Source: Chloroflexota bacterium
GTDB taxonomy: Bacteria; Chloroflexota; Anaerolineae; Aggregatilineales; Phototrophicaceae
NCBI GenBank assembly: GCA_026708115.1
Contig: JAPOVL010000018.1
Location: forward strand, 1 to 58,478
Length of the DNA stretch: 58,478 nt
Reading direction: 5' to 3'
Shown: one piece after another, positions 17,682 to 27,455 of the stretch
Position numbering within the stretch: the first letter of the stretch is position 1
Layout: each line of letters begins with the position of its first letter
Made by a program: the position numbers and the translations under genes
The notes under the pieces: model-generated
Database searches by the model: none
What the model was told of the DNA's origin: nothing
The model's input: only the letters and a program-made list of their open reading frames with translations

Positions 17682-17710
17682 ATCATAACACATAGGGGCT
17701 AGGGCTGCAA
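17682..17710 (-). promoter_or_regulatory. Sigma-70-type promoter for the riboswitch transcript
   Basis: TTGCAG (17705-17710) and TATGAT (17682-17687) are separated by exactly 17 nt on the minus strand. The predicted start lies about 20 nt before the aptamer P1 helix. Confidence 0.65.
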
Positions 17711-17796
17711 CAGCTCGTCCACTCGTTATCAATTCACAAACTATTGTGCTATGCTTATCCAATAACGAGTGCCGAGATCGGGAGGTTCTCCAGAGC

Positions 17797-19107
17797 ATGA
17801 ACACGTCAGCTTTCCGCGTAATGGGTGGAAAACCTTTGCGTGGCACGGTTCAAGTGCAAAAAGCGAAGAACGCGATCCTCGGGATGATTGCGGCTTCCAT
17901 CGTCGCCGAAGAAGGCGAAACTGTATTGCACGGCGTTCCCAACATTGAAGACGTACAACGCGCATTTGAGCTTTTGCGCGCGGTCGGCGCGAAGGTCAAT
18001 CACGACGAACTGAACGGGACCGTCCGTATTGACGCCTCAAGCGTGACTACCGGCATCCTCCCGGAGGAAACTGCCGCCAAGTTTCGTGGCTCTGTGCTTT
18101 TTCTGGCGCCCCTACAGATTCGCCTTGGCTATGTAGAATTGCCCGGGAGCGGCGGATGTGATATCGGTACGCGCAAGATCGACTTTCATCATCGAGGATT
18201 CGCGCGTCTTGGCGCAAGGGTTCAATACTTCGAGGACGGCCGCACCGTGATTGATCTCGAGAATCGCCGCTTCACCGGTACGTCGCTCTATCTTGATTTG
18301 CCCAGCCACACCGGTACCGAGAATCTGATGTTCGCCGCAGCCATGGCTGACGGGCAGACCATCTTGGAAAACGCATCGGTCGAACCCGAAGTGCTCGACT
18401 TTGGCAATTTCCTGATCGGGATGGGCGCCGACATACGCGGCCTGGGCACGCATACGCTCCTGATCAACGGCGTTGAGAAACTCCGAGCTATCGAATATAC
18501 GCCGATGCCGGACCGCCTGGTGACGGGAACGGTCATGGTGGCCACTGCAATAACCGGCGGGGATGTCACAATTCGCGATGTCGAACCCGATCACCTGCGC
18601 ATTGTCATCGCGAAATTGGAACAGATGGGAGTAAGCATAGAAGTCGATGGCAAGTCAATTCGCGTCTTTCGCCCACGGAATCGGGATCTGAATCCGATCA
18701 ATATTCAGACCGACTTTTACCCCGGTTTCCCGACGGATCTTCAGCCCTGCTTTGCGGCCTTATCCAGCGTGGCCAGGGGCACTAGCTATATCCGCGAACG
18801 GGTGTTCGACAACCGCTACGACTATGTCGATGCCCTGCTGCAAATGGGCGCCGATATCATTATCAGTCAAAATGATGTCTGCATCATCAAGGGTGTTAAC
18901 AAGCTGCGTCCCGCGCGTATCCGGGCGGAAAGCATTCGCGCGGGCGCGACGGTACTCTTGGCAACCCTCGCCGCCAATGGCGAGAGCATCATTGAAAACG
19001 TCTACCAGATTGACCGTGGATACGAAGATGTCGAGTATCTGCTGAATCAGCTCGGCGCGGATATCACCCGCATCGAAACCCAGCCTGCCCCGGCCATCGC
19101 CTGGTGA
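17797..19107 (+). CDS. murA: UDP-N-acetylglucosamine 1-carboxyvinyltransferase
   Basis: 436 residues from the ATG at 17797, chosen because GGGAGG precedes it; an upstream in-frame start at 17746 lacks support. The EPT fold is clear: the K-N loop QKAKNAILGMIAAS, the catalytic-Cys loop SGGCDIGTRKIDFH, and the typical PTDLQPCFAAL region. It catalyses the first committed step of peptidoglycan synthesis (enolpyruvate transfer to UDP-GlcNAc). It is divergent from the SAM-riboswitch gene. Confidence 0.95.
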   Translation: MNTSAFRVMGGKPLRGTVQVQKAKNAILGMIAASIVAEEGETVLHGVPNIEDVQRAFELLRAVGAKVNHDELNGTVRIDASSVTTGILPEETAAKFRGSVLFLAPLQIRLGYVELPGSGGCDIGTRKIDFHHRGFARLGARVQYFEDGRTVIDLENRRFTGTSLYLDLPSHTGTENLMFAAAMADGQTILENASVEPEVLDFGNFLIGMGADIRGLGTHTLLINGVEKLRAIEYTPMPDRLVTGTVMVATAITGGDVTIRDVEPDHLRIVIAKLEQMGVSIEVDGKSIRVFRPRNRDLNPINIQTDFYPGFPTDLQPCFAALSSVARGTSYIRERVFDNRYDYVDALLQMGADIIISQNDVCIIKGVNKLRPARIRAESIRAGATVLLATLAANGESIIENVYQIDRGYEDVEYLLNQLGADITRIETQPAPAIAW

Positions 19108-19134
19108 AATCCGCGGGCGCCGTCAGAACGCCTT

Positions 19135-20196
19135 CTACAGCTTGGCGATGACCGCATCCGCGAAGGTTGCGGTAGAAACCGCCTTGCCGCCTCGCCCGAC
19201 AATATCGGCTGTACGTAAACTATCGGCGAGAACAGCGTCAATGGCTGCCTCGATCGACGAAGCCTCCGCTTCCAATTGCAGGCTGTAACGCAGCAACAAA
19301 GCCGCGCTCAAGAACATGCCGATCGGGTTCGCCTTGCCCTGACCGGCGATGTCCGGGGCCGAACCATGCACAGGCTCGTACAAGCCAAACTGATCCGACC
19401 GCAGCGACGCCGAAGGCAACATCCCCAGGCTGCCAGCCAAAACTGAGGCCTCATCGCTGAGAATGTCGCCGAACATATTGCCCGCTACAATCACATCGAA
19501 GCTGCCCGGACGCGTGAGCAAGTGCATAGTCGCGGCGTCTACCAGCAAGTGCTCCAGTTCCACATCCGCGTAATCTTCAGAAACATCGACAACCGTACGC
19601 CGCCACAAGCGCATGGATGCCAACACATTGGCTTTGTCCACCGAGCACAGCTTCTTGCGGCGACCCTGCGCCGCGCGGAAGGCCACATTCGCCACCTGTT
19701 CAACTTCAGCGCGCGTGTAGCGCATCGTATCGTGAGATGCGTCCCCATTCCCCTGTTCTTGCCGGTCGCCAAAATAAATGCCGCTGACCAGTTCACGCAC
19801 GAAAAGTATGTCGACATCTTGCAATAGCTCGGCGCGCAGAGGCGCATGTTCCAGCAAAGCCGGATACGTCTTCACCGGGCGCAGATTAGCGAACAATCCA
19901 AAGTGCTGGCGCAGCCCAAGCAACCCGCGTTCCGGTTGCACGCTCGCCGTCGGATCCGACCATTTGGGTCCCCCAACCGCCCCAAGCAGAATAGCACCGG
20001 CCTCTTCGCAGATTCTGATCGTCTCTTCTGGCAGCGGGTCGCCGGTCTCATCAATAGCAATGCCACCGATCATCCCTTCAACAAAGGTGAAATCATGCCC
20101 GTGCTTGTCGGCTATGACCGACAACAATCGAGTCGTATGACTTACGACTTCGGGACCAATGCCGTCGCCCGGCAGTACGGCAATCCTTGCCTTCAT
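19135..20196 (-). CDS. leuB: 3-isopropylmalate dehydrogenase
   Basis: 353 residues of the isocitrate/isopropylmalate dehydrogenase family: the N-terminal LPGDGIGPEV, substrate loop RELVSGIYFG, and C-terminal EPVHGSAPDIAGQGKANP. It oxidatively decarboxylates 3-isopropylmalate and probably also the methylmalate of the citramalate route. It is the last gene of the branched-chain operon. The ATG follows GGAGTG. Confidence 0.96.
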   Translation of the reverse strand: MKARIAVLPGDGIGPEVVSHTTRLLSVIADKHGHDFTFVEGMIGGIAIDETGDPLPEETIRICEEAGAILLGAVGGPKWSDPTASVQPERGLLGLRQHFGLFANLRPVKTYPALLEHAPLRAELLQDVDILFVRELVSGIYFGDRQEQGNGDASHDTMRYTRAEVEQVANVAFRAAQGRRKKLCSVDKANVLASMRLWRRTVVDVSEDYADVELEHLLVDAATMHLLTRPGSFDVIVAGNMFGDILSDEASVLAGSLGMLPSASLRSDQFGLYEPVHGSAPDIAGQGKANPIGMFLSAALLLRYSLQLEAEASSIEAAIDAVLADSLRTADIVGRGGKAVSTATFADAVIAKL

Positions 20197-20267
20197 ATCA
20201 GATGCACTCCATTAAAACTGTTGCGGCGCAAAAGCTGAGCGCGCGCCGCGGATGAGTAAAGCCTGCC

Positions 20268-21869
20268 CTAGTCGCTCATCATCAGTGACGGTTGGCCTTT
20301 CTTCTCGTCGGCCACCGACAACCCATACTCGACGCTATCGACCAGCGCCAGCCAACTGGCGCAAATGATGTCGGTCCCAGCGCCGACGGTGCTCCAGCGT
20401 TCACTGCCATTATACGAATCAATCAAAACGCGCGTCATGGCGCCGGTCGCGTTCTCACTGTCCAGGATGCGTACTTTGTAATCCACCAACTGTATGTCTC
20501 GCAACGCCGGATACTTCGGCAGCAGGGCTTTTCGCAGCGCCAGATCCAGCGCGTTGACCGGTCCGTTGCCTTCGGCTGCCGTATGCACAACGTCGCCATC
20601 CACATCGAGTTTGACCATCGCTTCCGCCAATTGACCGCGACCGCGACGATCCTCGACAATGACGGTGAAATCAATCAAGTTGAAAAGCGGCTGGTAGTTC
20701 GGGCGGGCCCGTCGCAGCCGCACCGCCACCGATGCCTCCGCACCTTCGAATACGAAACCGGCGTTCTCTAAATGCTTGATGTCATTCAGGACCTGGACGG
20801 CCTCGTCCTTGGAGACATCCAGTCCCAGTTCCTCTGCCTTGCTCAACAGATTGCCCCGGCCAGACAGGTCGGATACCAAGACCCGAGTTCGGTTGCCCAC
20901 CCTTGTTGGTTCGATATGCTGATAGCTGTCAACATTGCGTCGCATGGCCGCCACGTGGATGCCGCCTTTATGCGCGAACGCGCTCTTGCCCACATAAGGC
21001 AAATGTGTATCCGGCGCCAGATTGGCGATCTCGGCCACTGCCCGCGACAGATGCGTCAGCGTCGCCAGATTGCCGTCCCGCGCCAGGCAAGGTATGTCCA
21101 TCTTCAGAATGAGATCGGGTATGATGCTGCAGAGATTGGCGTTGCCACAGCGTTCGCCGTAACCGTTGATAGTACCTTGTACATGCATGGCGCCTGCCCG
21201 CACCGCTGCCAGGGAATTGGCAACCGCGAGTTCGCTGTCATTGTGCGTGTGAATGCCGAAATCCATCTCCGGAAACAGCTCCCGCGCCTTATACATGAAT
21301 TCTGCCACTTCCCACGGCGTCGAGCCGCCGTTGGTATCACAGAGCACAATCACATCGGCCCCGCCTTCGCAGGCCGCGGCCAAGGTATCGAATCCATATT
21401 CCATGTCCAGCTTGGCGCCGTCAAAGAAGTGCTCGGCATCGTATATCACTTCTTTGCCCAGGCTCTTGAGATAGGCCAGACTGTCGGCGATCATGTTCAG
21501 GTTTTCTTCTGCGGTGGTCTGCAAGACATCAGTAACATGCAACATGGAAGTCTTGCCAACAACTGTAACCACGGGCGTATTCGCATCGACCAGCGCGCGA
21601 ATATTCGCGTCTTCTTCCGGGGCCACGCCCTTTCGTCGCGTCGAACCGAAGGCGGTGATCAGAGAATGCCGCAGGTTCAACTCGCGCACTTGTTCGAAGT
21701 AGGCCGCATCCTTGGGGTTGGAACCCGGCCAACCGCCTTCAATGTAGGCGATGCCCAATTCGTCCAGCAGCCGCGTGATGTGAAGCTTGTCCGCGACCGA
21801 GAAGGAAATGCCCTCCCGCTGGCTGCCATCGCGCAAGGTCGTGTCATAGATTGCCACAGCTCGCTTCAA
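20268..21869 (-). CDS. cimA: (R)-citramalate synthase
   Basis: 533 residues, with an HMGL-like TIM barrel starting YDTTLRDGSQREGISFS and containing HTHNDSELAVANS, plus a C-terminal LeuA-type regulatory dimer domain (about 400-520). The DGSQREG motif and overall length match CimA rather than LeuA. It condenses pyruvate with acetyl-CoA, giving isoleucine without threonine deaminase. The start is TTG: it sits 5 nt after a strong GGGGAGGT, while the intervening ATG is closed by an immediate stop. Both leuA and cimA lie in this operon. Confidence 0.93.
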   Translation of the reverse strand: MKRAVAIYDTTLRDGSQREGISFSVADKLHITRLLDELGIAYIEGGWPGSNPKDAAYFEQVRELNLRHSLITAFGSTRRKGVAPEEDANIRALVDANTPVVTVVGKTSMLHVTDVLQTTAEENLNMIADSLAYLKSLGKEVIYDAEHFFDGAKLDMEYGFDTLAAACEGGADVIVLCDTNGGSTPWEVAEFMYKARELFPEMDFGIHTHNDSELAVANSLAAVRAGAMHVQGTINGYGERCGNANLCSIIPDLILKMDIPCLARDGNLATLTHLSRAVAEIANLAPDTHLPYVGKSAFAHKGGIHVAAMRRNVDSYQHIEPTRVGNRTRVLVSDLSGRGNLLSKAEELGLDVSKDEAVQVLNDIKHLENAGFVFEGAEASVAVRLRRARPNYQPLFNLIDFTVIVEDRRGRGQLAEAMVKLDVDGDVVHTAAEGNGPVNALDLALRKALLPKYPALRDIQLVDYKVRILDSENATGAMTRVLIDSYNGSERWSTVGAGTDIICASWLALVDSVEYGLSVADEKKGQPSLMMSD

Positions 21870-21911
21870 TTCATACCTCCCCTACCGCTGGACCTGCAGT
21901 CGCAACTGCGC

Positions 21912-22523
21912 TCAGGCAGTAGTCTCAACCCGCTGCGGATTGCGCGCTTCAAATGCGCCTACTTCGTTATCCAGGTTGAGCAAATATCCCAGTTGATCCA
22001 CCCCGTTCAACAAACAATGCTTGGAAAAACCATCCAGGGGAAACTGAATCTGGCGGCCATCGGGCAGCGTCAAGCGCTGCGCGTCTACATCAACGCTGAC
22101 CGCCGTGCTGGGATCTTCCTCAGCCAGGCTGAACAACTGCTGCTGCGTTTCTTCATCTACGATGATAGGCAGCAAGCCATTCTTTAGCGCATTATTTCGA
22201 AAGATATCGGCGAACTCTGTGCTGATGACCGCCTTGAATCCGGCGCCGATCAGCGCCCAGGGTGCGTGCTCGCGCGAGCTGCCGCAGCCGAAGTTGTTGC
22301 CGGCTATCAAGACTGATGCACCGCCATAGGCCGGGTCGTTCAAGATGAAGTCTGGATTTGGCGTCGAGCCGTCGTCCAGATAGCGCCAGTCGCAGAACGC
22401 GGCTTTGCCCAAGCCTTCCTTGTCCGTCACTTTCAGGAAGCGCGCCGGAATGATCTGGTCGGTATCGATGTCGTTGACCGGAATCGCGACGATAGTCCCC
22501 TGGATATGTGTCAGTTTTTCCAT
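21912..22523 (-). CDS. leuD: 3-isopropylmalate dehydratase small subunit
   Basis: 203 residues with the swivel-domain signatures DIDTDQIIPARFLK and GNNFGCGSSREHAPWAL. It pairs with LeuC to isomerise isopropylmalate, and with methylmalate in the citramalate route. A strong AAGGAG precedes the ATG, 25 nt after leuC. Confidence 0.96.
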   Translation of the reverse strand: MEKLTHIQGTIVAIPVNDIDTDQIIPARFLKVTDKEGLGKAAFCDWRYLDDGSTPNPDFILNDPAYGGASVLIAGNNFGCGSSREHAPWALIGAGFKAVISTEFADIFRNNALKNGLLPIIVDEETQQQLFSLAEEDPSTAVSVDVDAQRLTLPDGRQIQFPLDGFSKHCLLNGVDQLGYLLNLDNEVGAFEARNPQRVETTA

Positions 22524-22548
22524 TCTTTTCTCCTTGGCGGCTCTCGCA

Positions 22549-23979
22549 TTAAAGCATGGCGCGTGGATCGCTAACGACGCCGGCCACTGCCGAAGCGGCC
22601 GCGGTCAAAGGACTGGCCAAGAACGTGCGACCGCCTTTGCCCTGCCGTCCCTCGAAGTTGCGGTTGCTGGTCGATACCGCGTACTGACCGGGCTCCAGTT
22701 GATCGCCGTTCATGGCGATGCACATCGAACAGCCCGCTTCTCGCCATTCCGCGCCCGCCGCGCGGAACACATCGTCCAGCCCTTCGGATTCGGCTTGTCG
22801 CTTGACCTGCTGAGAGCCCGGCACAACCATCATGCGCACGCTCTCTGCAACCTGGCGTCCCGCGATGAATTGGGCAGCCTGCCGCAAGTCGCTGATGCGT
22901 GAATTTGTACAACTGCCAATAAAGACCACGTCGATCGGCTTTCCCAGCAACTGTTGTCCCGGTTGCAGGTCCATGTAAGCCAGCGCTTTGTCGAGCGCTA
23001 CCTTCTTGTTGTAGTCTCGTTCGTCGTCCGGCACGGGCACTGCAGCTGTGATCGGCATACCCATACCGGGATTCGTTCCGTAAGTAATCATCGGTATCAA
23101 CTCGTCCGCCCGCAGCGTGATTTCCTGGTCGTATACCGCCTCATCGTCAGTCGGCAGTCGGCGCCAATTGGCGAGCGCGGCGTCCCATTCGGCGCCGGAT
23201 GGCGCATGCTTACGCCCACTGATGTATTCAAAAGTGGTATCGTCCGGGGCGACCATGCCGGCCCGCGCGCCACCCTCGATCGACATATTGCAAACAGTCA
23301 TCCGCCCTTCCATGCTAAGGTCCCGAATGGCTTCACCGCGGTATTCGAAGACATATCCCGTTCCCCCGCCGATGCCGATGCGGGCGATGATCGCGAGGAT
23401 GATATCCTTGGCGGTCACCCCCTCTTCCAGCTTGCCTTCGACATTGACGGCCATGGTCTTGGGCTTGTTCTGCAGCAGCGTCTGCGTCGCCAGAACGTGT
23501 CCGACTTCACTGGTGCCGATGCCGAAGGCCAAAGCTCCGAAAGCGCCATGTGTGCTGGTATGGCTGTCGCCGCAGACAATCGTCATGCCAGGCTGCGTCA
23601 GCCCTTTTTCCGGGCCAATGACGTGTACAATGCCTTGATGTTCGTCCCCCAAGGCGTACATAGGGATGCCATAATCCTCACAATTTCGCGTGAATGTATC
23701 CAACTGCTTCGCCGCCATCGCGTCGGCAACCGGTATGATCCCCAGCTCGTTGCGCGGGGTGGTCGGCGTGCTGTGATCCATGGTGCCAATTGTTAGATCG
23801 GGGCGTCGTACTCGCAGTCCGCGTTCACGCAGCATCGAAAAAGCTTGCGGAGACGTAACCTCGTGCACCAGGTGCAAGTCGATATAGAGTACCGCCGGGC
23901 TGTCTTCGCTCTGATCTCTGACCGTATGCGCATCCCATACCTTCTCGAAAAGGGTGCGGGCTCTCCCATTGTTTGTCAT
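22549..23979 (-). CDS. leuC: 3-isopropylmalate dehydratase large subunit
   Basis: 476 residues from the ATG at 23979, selected for its GGGGGAGGT. Aconitase-family features are [18 protein letters not shown], the cluster cysteine in [14 protein letters not shown], and the pair in [13 protein letters not shown]. These bind the 4Fe-4S cluster. It lies between leuA and leuD in the operon. Confidence 0.96.
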   Translation of the reverse strand: MTNNGRARTLFEKVWDAHTVRDQSEDSPAVLYIDLHLVHEVTSPQAFSMLRERGLRVRRPDLTIGTMDHSTPTTPRNELGIIPVADAMAAKQLDTFTRNCEDYGIPMYALGDEHQGIVHVIGPEKGLTQPGMTIVCGDSHTSTHGAFGALAFGIGTSEVGHVLATQTLLQNKPKTMAVNVEGKLEEGVTAKDIILAIIARIGIGGGTGYVFEYRGEAIRDLSMEGRMTVCNMSIEGGARAGMVAPDDTTFEYISGRKHAPSGAEWDAALANWRRLPTDDEAVYDQEITLRADELIPMITYGTNPGMGMPITAAVPVPDDERDYNKKVALDKALAYMDLQPGQQLLGKPIDVVFIGSCTNSRISDLRQAAQFIAGRQVAESVRMMVVPGSQQVKRQAESEGLDDVFRAAGAEWREAGCSMCIAMNGDQLEPGQYAVSTSNRNFEGRQGKGGRTFLASPLTAAASAVAGVVSDPRAML

Positions 23980-24027
23980 GCTACCTCCCCCTTGCAAATC
24001 ACACGGGCTGAATATAGTGCTTCGCGA

Positions 24028-25641
24028 TCAAGATGTGGACGTCAATCCCACCGTCGCCGCTTCGCCTTCCGGCGCCACGTCCCCGATACCCAGGCTGGAT
24101 ATCATGCGGTTCAATGCCGCGACATAAGCTTTGACGCTGGAAACGATAATATCGCTGTCGGCGCCATAGCCGCCAAAAGTCCGATTGCTCTGCTCCGGCG
24201 AGATGCGCACAGTCACTTCGCCCAGGGCGTCGATGCCCTCGGTTACGCTGTGCACGTTGAATTCCAGCAAGACGTTGGGCGCCTGAATGATCTCGTCAAT
24301 GGCCCGGTAAGAGGCATCCACAGGACCGGTGCCGACCGCCGCGACAACGAATTCCTCGCCGTCCTGGTTGACCATCTTGACGGTCGCCGTTGGCAAACCC
24401 ATTGTGCCGCAAGCGACCTGTATGTCGATCAAACGAAAATGATCTTCCGGTTTTTGAGCGGCTTCGTCCGCGACCAAGGCTTCCAGATCGGCATCGGTGA
24501 CGGTTTTCTTGACATCCGCCAGATCTTTAAAGCGCTTGAAGATATCGACAAGTTCCTCGCCGTCAATCTCGTATCCCAGCTCACGAAGGCGTACGCGCAG
24601 CGCGTGCCTGCCGCTCAGCTTGCCCAATACCAGCTTGCTCTGGGTCAAGCCGACGTCTTCCGGCATCATAATCTCGAAGGTTTCGGCGTTCTTCAGCACG
24701 CCGTCTTGATGGATTCCGGATTCATGCGCGAAGGCGTTGGCACCCACGATTGCCTTGTTGGCTTGCACCGGCATGCCCATGTAGTTGCGCACCATGCGGC
24801 TCGTCTTCATGATCTGCGTCGAATCGATATTGGTTCGCAGGCCGTAATAAGCCTTGCGCGTCTGGATTGACATCACCACTTCTTCCAGGCTGGTATTGCC
24901 CGCCCGCTCGCCAATCCCGTTGATTGTCACCTCGACCTGACGCACGCCTTTCTTCAAGCCGGCCAAGGTATTGGCAGTCGCCAGCCCCAAATCGTTGTGG
25001 CAATGCACCGACCAGATCACCCCGCTGCCGGGTCCGGCGCCGGGCGTCTCGTTGATCAGCATCTCCAGCGTTTCCGCCCATTCAGTCGGCATCACATAAC
25101 CAACCGTATCCGGGATATTCAAGGTGGTGGCGCCGGCTTCCACTGCGACGGCACAAGCTTGAATTAAATACTCCGTGTCGGTCCGTCCAGCATCCATCGG
25201 GCTGAATTCGACATCATCGCAGAGGCTCTTGGCCAGGGTGACCGCCTCGCGGATGCGTTGTAGGCCCTCGTCCTTGTCGATGCGCAGCATCGCCAGATGG
25301 CTCGGTGACGTGCCCAGAAAAGTATGAATCCGCGGTTTGGCAGCCTCGCGCACGCCTTCCCAGGCCGCCAAAATATCGCCTTCCAGCGCCCGTGACAATC
25401 CCGCAATCGTCGGCCCGTCGGGCGTGCCAACTTCGCGGGCGATCCGCTGTACAGCTTTCAGATCATCCGGGGACGCGGCTGGGAATCCGGCTTCTATCAC
25501 ATCGACGCCGAGGCGCGACAACTGCCGGGCAATTTCCAGCTTTTCGGCGCTGGACAAGGTCGCGCCCGGGCTTTGCTCCCCGTCCCGCAGCGTCGTGTCA
25601 AAGACGATGACAGTGTTTTCGTCGTAAGTTCGCTTTACCAT
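24028..25641 (-). CDS. leuA: 2-isopropylmalate synthase
   Basis: 537 residues from the ATG at 25641, which follows AAAGGAGCACC. The barrel shows [28 protein letters not shown] and [16 protein letters not shown]; the C-terminal domain (about 390-530) is the leucine-sensing dimer domain. It is the first committed leucine enzyme and is normally feedback-inhibited by leucine. A 42-codon open frame with a good ribosome site overlaps its start. Confidence 0.96.
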   Translation of the reverse strand: MVKRTYDENTVIVFDTTLRDGEQSPGATLSSAEKLEIARQLSRLGVDVIEAGFPAASPDDLKAVQRIAREVGTPDGPTIAGLSRALEGDILAAWEGVREAAKPRIHTFLGTSPSHLAMLRIDKDEGLQRIREAVTLAKSLCDDVEFSPMDAGRTDTEYLIQACAVAVEAGATTLNIPDTVGYVMPTEWAETLEMLINETPGAGPGSGVIWSVHCHNDLGLATANTLAGLKKGVRQVEVTINGIGERAGNTSLEEVVMSIQTRKAYYGLRTNIDSTQIMKTSRMVRNYMGMPVQANKAIVGANAFAHESGIHQDGVLKNAETFEIMMPEDVGLTQSKLVLGKLSGRHALRVRLRELGYEIDGEELVDIFKRFKDLADVKKTVTDADLEALVADEAAQKPEDHFRLIDIQVACGTMGLPTATVKMVNQDGEEFVVAAVGTGPVDASYRAIDEIIQAPNVLLEFNVHSVTEGIDALGEVTVRISPEQSNRTFGGYGADSDIIVSSVKAYVAALNRMISSLGIGDVAPEGEAATVGLTSTS

Positions 25642-25726
25642 TGAGAGGTGCTCCTTTCGCCATGCGAATCCGGTCAAGTACGTACATCATTCGTCGTCTA
25701 AGGTCAACGAGACCATCTTCTGACAT
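25598..25726 (-). CDS. Possible small upstream ORF overlapping the leuA start
   Basis: 42 codons. The ATG at 25726 is preceded by a near-perfect AAGGAGGTG, stronger than most ribosome sites here. The frame begins [20 protein letters not shown] and ends with TGA 44 nt inside leuA in another frame. It may feed ribosomes to leuA or encode a micro-peptide. It has no run of regulatory codons. No family is recognised. Confidence 0.3.
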   Translation of the reverse strand: MSEDGLVDLRRRMMYVLDRIRMAKGAPLNGKANLRRKHCHRL

Positions 25727-25757
25727 GTCAACACCTCCTTTCCGTCCGCGTGTCTTC

Positions 25758-25779
25758 GGAACAGCAGCTTTGCTGTCCC
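25758..25779 (-). other. Stable hairpin just after ilvC stop
   Basis: On the minus strand GGGACAGCA and TGCTGTTCC form a 9-bp stem (one G-U pair) with loop AAGC, directly after the ilvC stop codon. No T-run follows, so it is not a terminator. It could stabilise the upstream message or mark a processing site. Confidence 0.45.
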
Positions 25780-25780
25780 G

Positions 25781-26791
25781 TTAGTCGCTTTGCTTGATAT
25801 TCTTGGCGTCGAGGAAGGGCATCATCTGGCGTAGATCTGCCCCAACTTTCTCGATTAACAGATCATGTTCGCGTTGGCGGCGGGCATCGAAATTGGGACG
25901 GCCCTGGCGGTTTTCATCAATCCACTCTCGCGCGAATTCGCCATTTTGGATCCGCTGCAAGACACCAGCCATCTCTTCCTTAACCGTATCTTCGAATTGG
26001 TCGCCGATGACGTATCCACCCTGTTCCGCCGTATTGCTGACGCTATACCACATGTAGCTCAGGCCGCCTTCGTATAGCAAATCCACAATTAGCTTCAATT
26101 CGTGCAGGCACTCAAAATACGCCACCTCCGGCTGATAGCCGGCTTTGACCAGGGTCTCGAAGCTGGCGCGAATCAAGGCAGTTACCCCACCGCACAAGAC
26201 AACTTGCTCGCCGAAAAGATCGGTCTCGGTTTCTTCTTTGAAAGTCGTCTCGATAACGCCCGCGCGCGTACAGCCGATGGCCTTCGCGTATGCCAGCGCC
26301 AGCGCCGTCGCATTGCCGCTGGCATCCTGTTCAATCGCGACCAGCCCGGGCGTGCCCGCGCCCTCGGTGAAGACTTCCCGGACGCGATGCCCCGGCGCCT
26401 TGGGCGCAACCATCGCCACATCAACGCTCGCGGGCGGAACGATCTCCTTGAAGTGTATATTGAAGCCGTGCGCGAACATCAACATGGCGCCAGCTTTTAA
26501 ATTGGGCGCGATATGTTCCTCATACACCGCCGCCTGCCTGGTATCGGGAATCAGGACCATGACTACATCGGCGCGTTTGCTCGCTTCCGCAACTGTGAAA
26601 ACTTGCAGCCCGTCAGCCTCGGCCTTTGCTTTGCTCCGGCTGCCCGCGTGCAAGCCAACTATGACATCCTGGCCGTTGTCCCGCGCATTTAGCGCATGGG
26701 CGTGGCCCTGGCTGCCGTAACCGATCACCGCGATAGTCTTGCCCTCAAGCAGTTGCAGATCCGCGTCCTGGTCGTAGTAAAGTTTCGCCAT
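25781..26791 (-). CDS. ilvC: Ketol-acid reductoisomerase
   Basis: 336 residues, class I length. N-terminal Rossmann motif [14 protein letters not shown], then the knotted catalytic domain with [20 protein letters not shown] and [15 protein letters not shown]. It converts acetolactate and acetohydroxybutyrate to the dihydroxy acids using NAD(P)H. The ATG follows GGGAGA. It lies between ilvN and leuA. ilvD, the next enzyme, is not in this window. Confidence 0.97.
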   Translation of the reverse strand: MAKLYYDQDADLQLLEGKTIAVIGYGSQGHAHALNARDNGQDVIVGLHAGSRSKAKAEADGLQVFTVAEASKRADVVMVLIPDTRQAAVYEEHIAPNLKAGAMLMFAHGFNIHFKEIVPPASVDVAMVAPKAPGHRVREVFTEGAGTPGLVAIEQDASGNATALALAYAKAIGCTRAGVIETTFKEETETDLFGEQVVLCGGVTALIRASFETLVKAGYQPEVAYFECLHELKLIVDLLYEGGLSYMWYSVSNTAEQGGYVIGDQFEDTVKEEMAGVLQRIQNGEFAREWIDENRQGRPNFDARRQREHDLLIEKVGADLRQMMPFLDAKNIKQSD

Positions 26792-26870
26792 CGATGGATT
26801 TTCTCCCTTTTCAAAAGATCCCTAAGCATTTGCCGCGGCCCAGCACAGCGAAGGGCCGCAAATGAACACC

Positions 26871-27455
26871 TTAAATCACATTGCCATTGCCGCCGGCCGA
26901 CAATTCGTCCTGAATCTTGGCAAGATCGCGCCGAGTGAAGTTGGTGTCGTGAATCCGGGTGCCCCGTCCCATCGACACCACGCCCGTCCGAATCATTTCC
27001 ACGATGCCGGTAGGCCGTACTTCATCTATGAACTCTTCCAGTATTTCTTCCGTGCCTACCATCTCGATGATGGCGACTTTGGGACCGACATCGACGATGC
27101 GCGCCGGGTAGCGGTCGCAGATCTCGGTTATCGTATTGCGAGATTCTGCATCGTCATTCCGTACCTTGATCAGCGCCAGGTCGCGCTCGACATGCGGTTC
27201 GTTGTCCAGCACGCGCACGTCGATGACATTAACCAGTTTCTGCAAATTGGTCGCGATCTTCCTGGCATATTCGGGACCCGCCACCACGCGAATAGTCATG
27301 CGCGAGATATGCGGCTTGTGAGTACGCCCGACAGTCAAGCTGTCGATATTGAAAGCGCGCCGGCGGAAGAGGCTGGCAATCCGGTTTAATACGCCGGGTT
27401 CGTTTTCCACCAATGCGACAACGGTTACCTTGTTGATGTCTACTTGGCTGGTCAT
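26871..27455 (-). CDS. ilvN: Acetolactate synthase small (regulatory) subunit
   Basis: 194 residues. The N-terminal ACT domain (about 8-85) starts VVALVENEPGVLNRIASLFR and continues with RRAFNIDSLTVG; the C-terminal domain contains GTEEILEEFIDEVRPTGI. It confers valine-type feedback on IlvB. Its ATG overlaps the ilvB stop by 4 nt (ATGA), so translation is coupled. Confidence 0.95.
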   Translation of the reverse strand: MTSQVDINKVTVVALVENEPGVLNRIASLFRRRAFNIDSLTVGRTHKPHISRMTIRVVAGPEYARKIATNLQKLVNVIDVRVLDNEPHVERDLALIKVRNDDAESRNTITEICDRYPARIVDVGPKVAIIEMVGTEEILEEFIDEVRPTGIVEMIRTGVVSMGRGTRIHDTNFTRRDLAKIQDELSAGGNGNVI

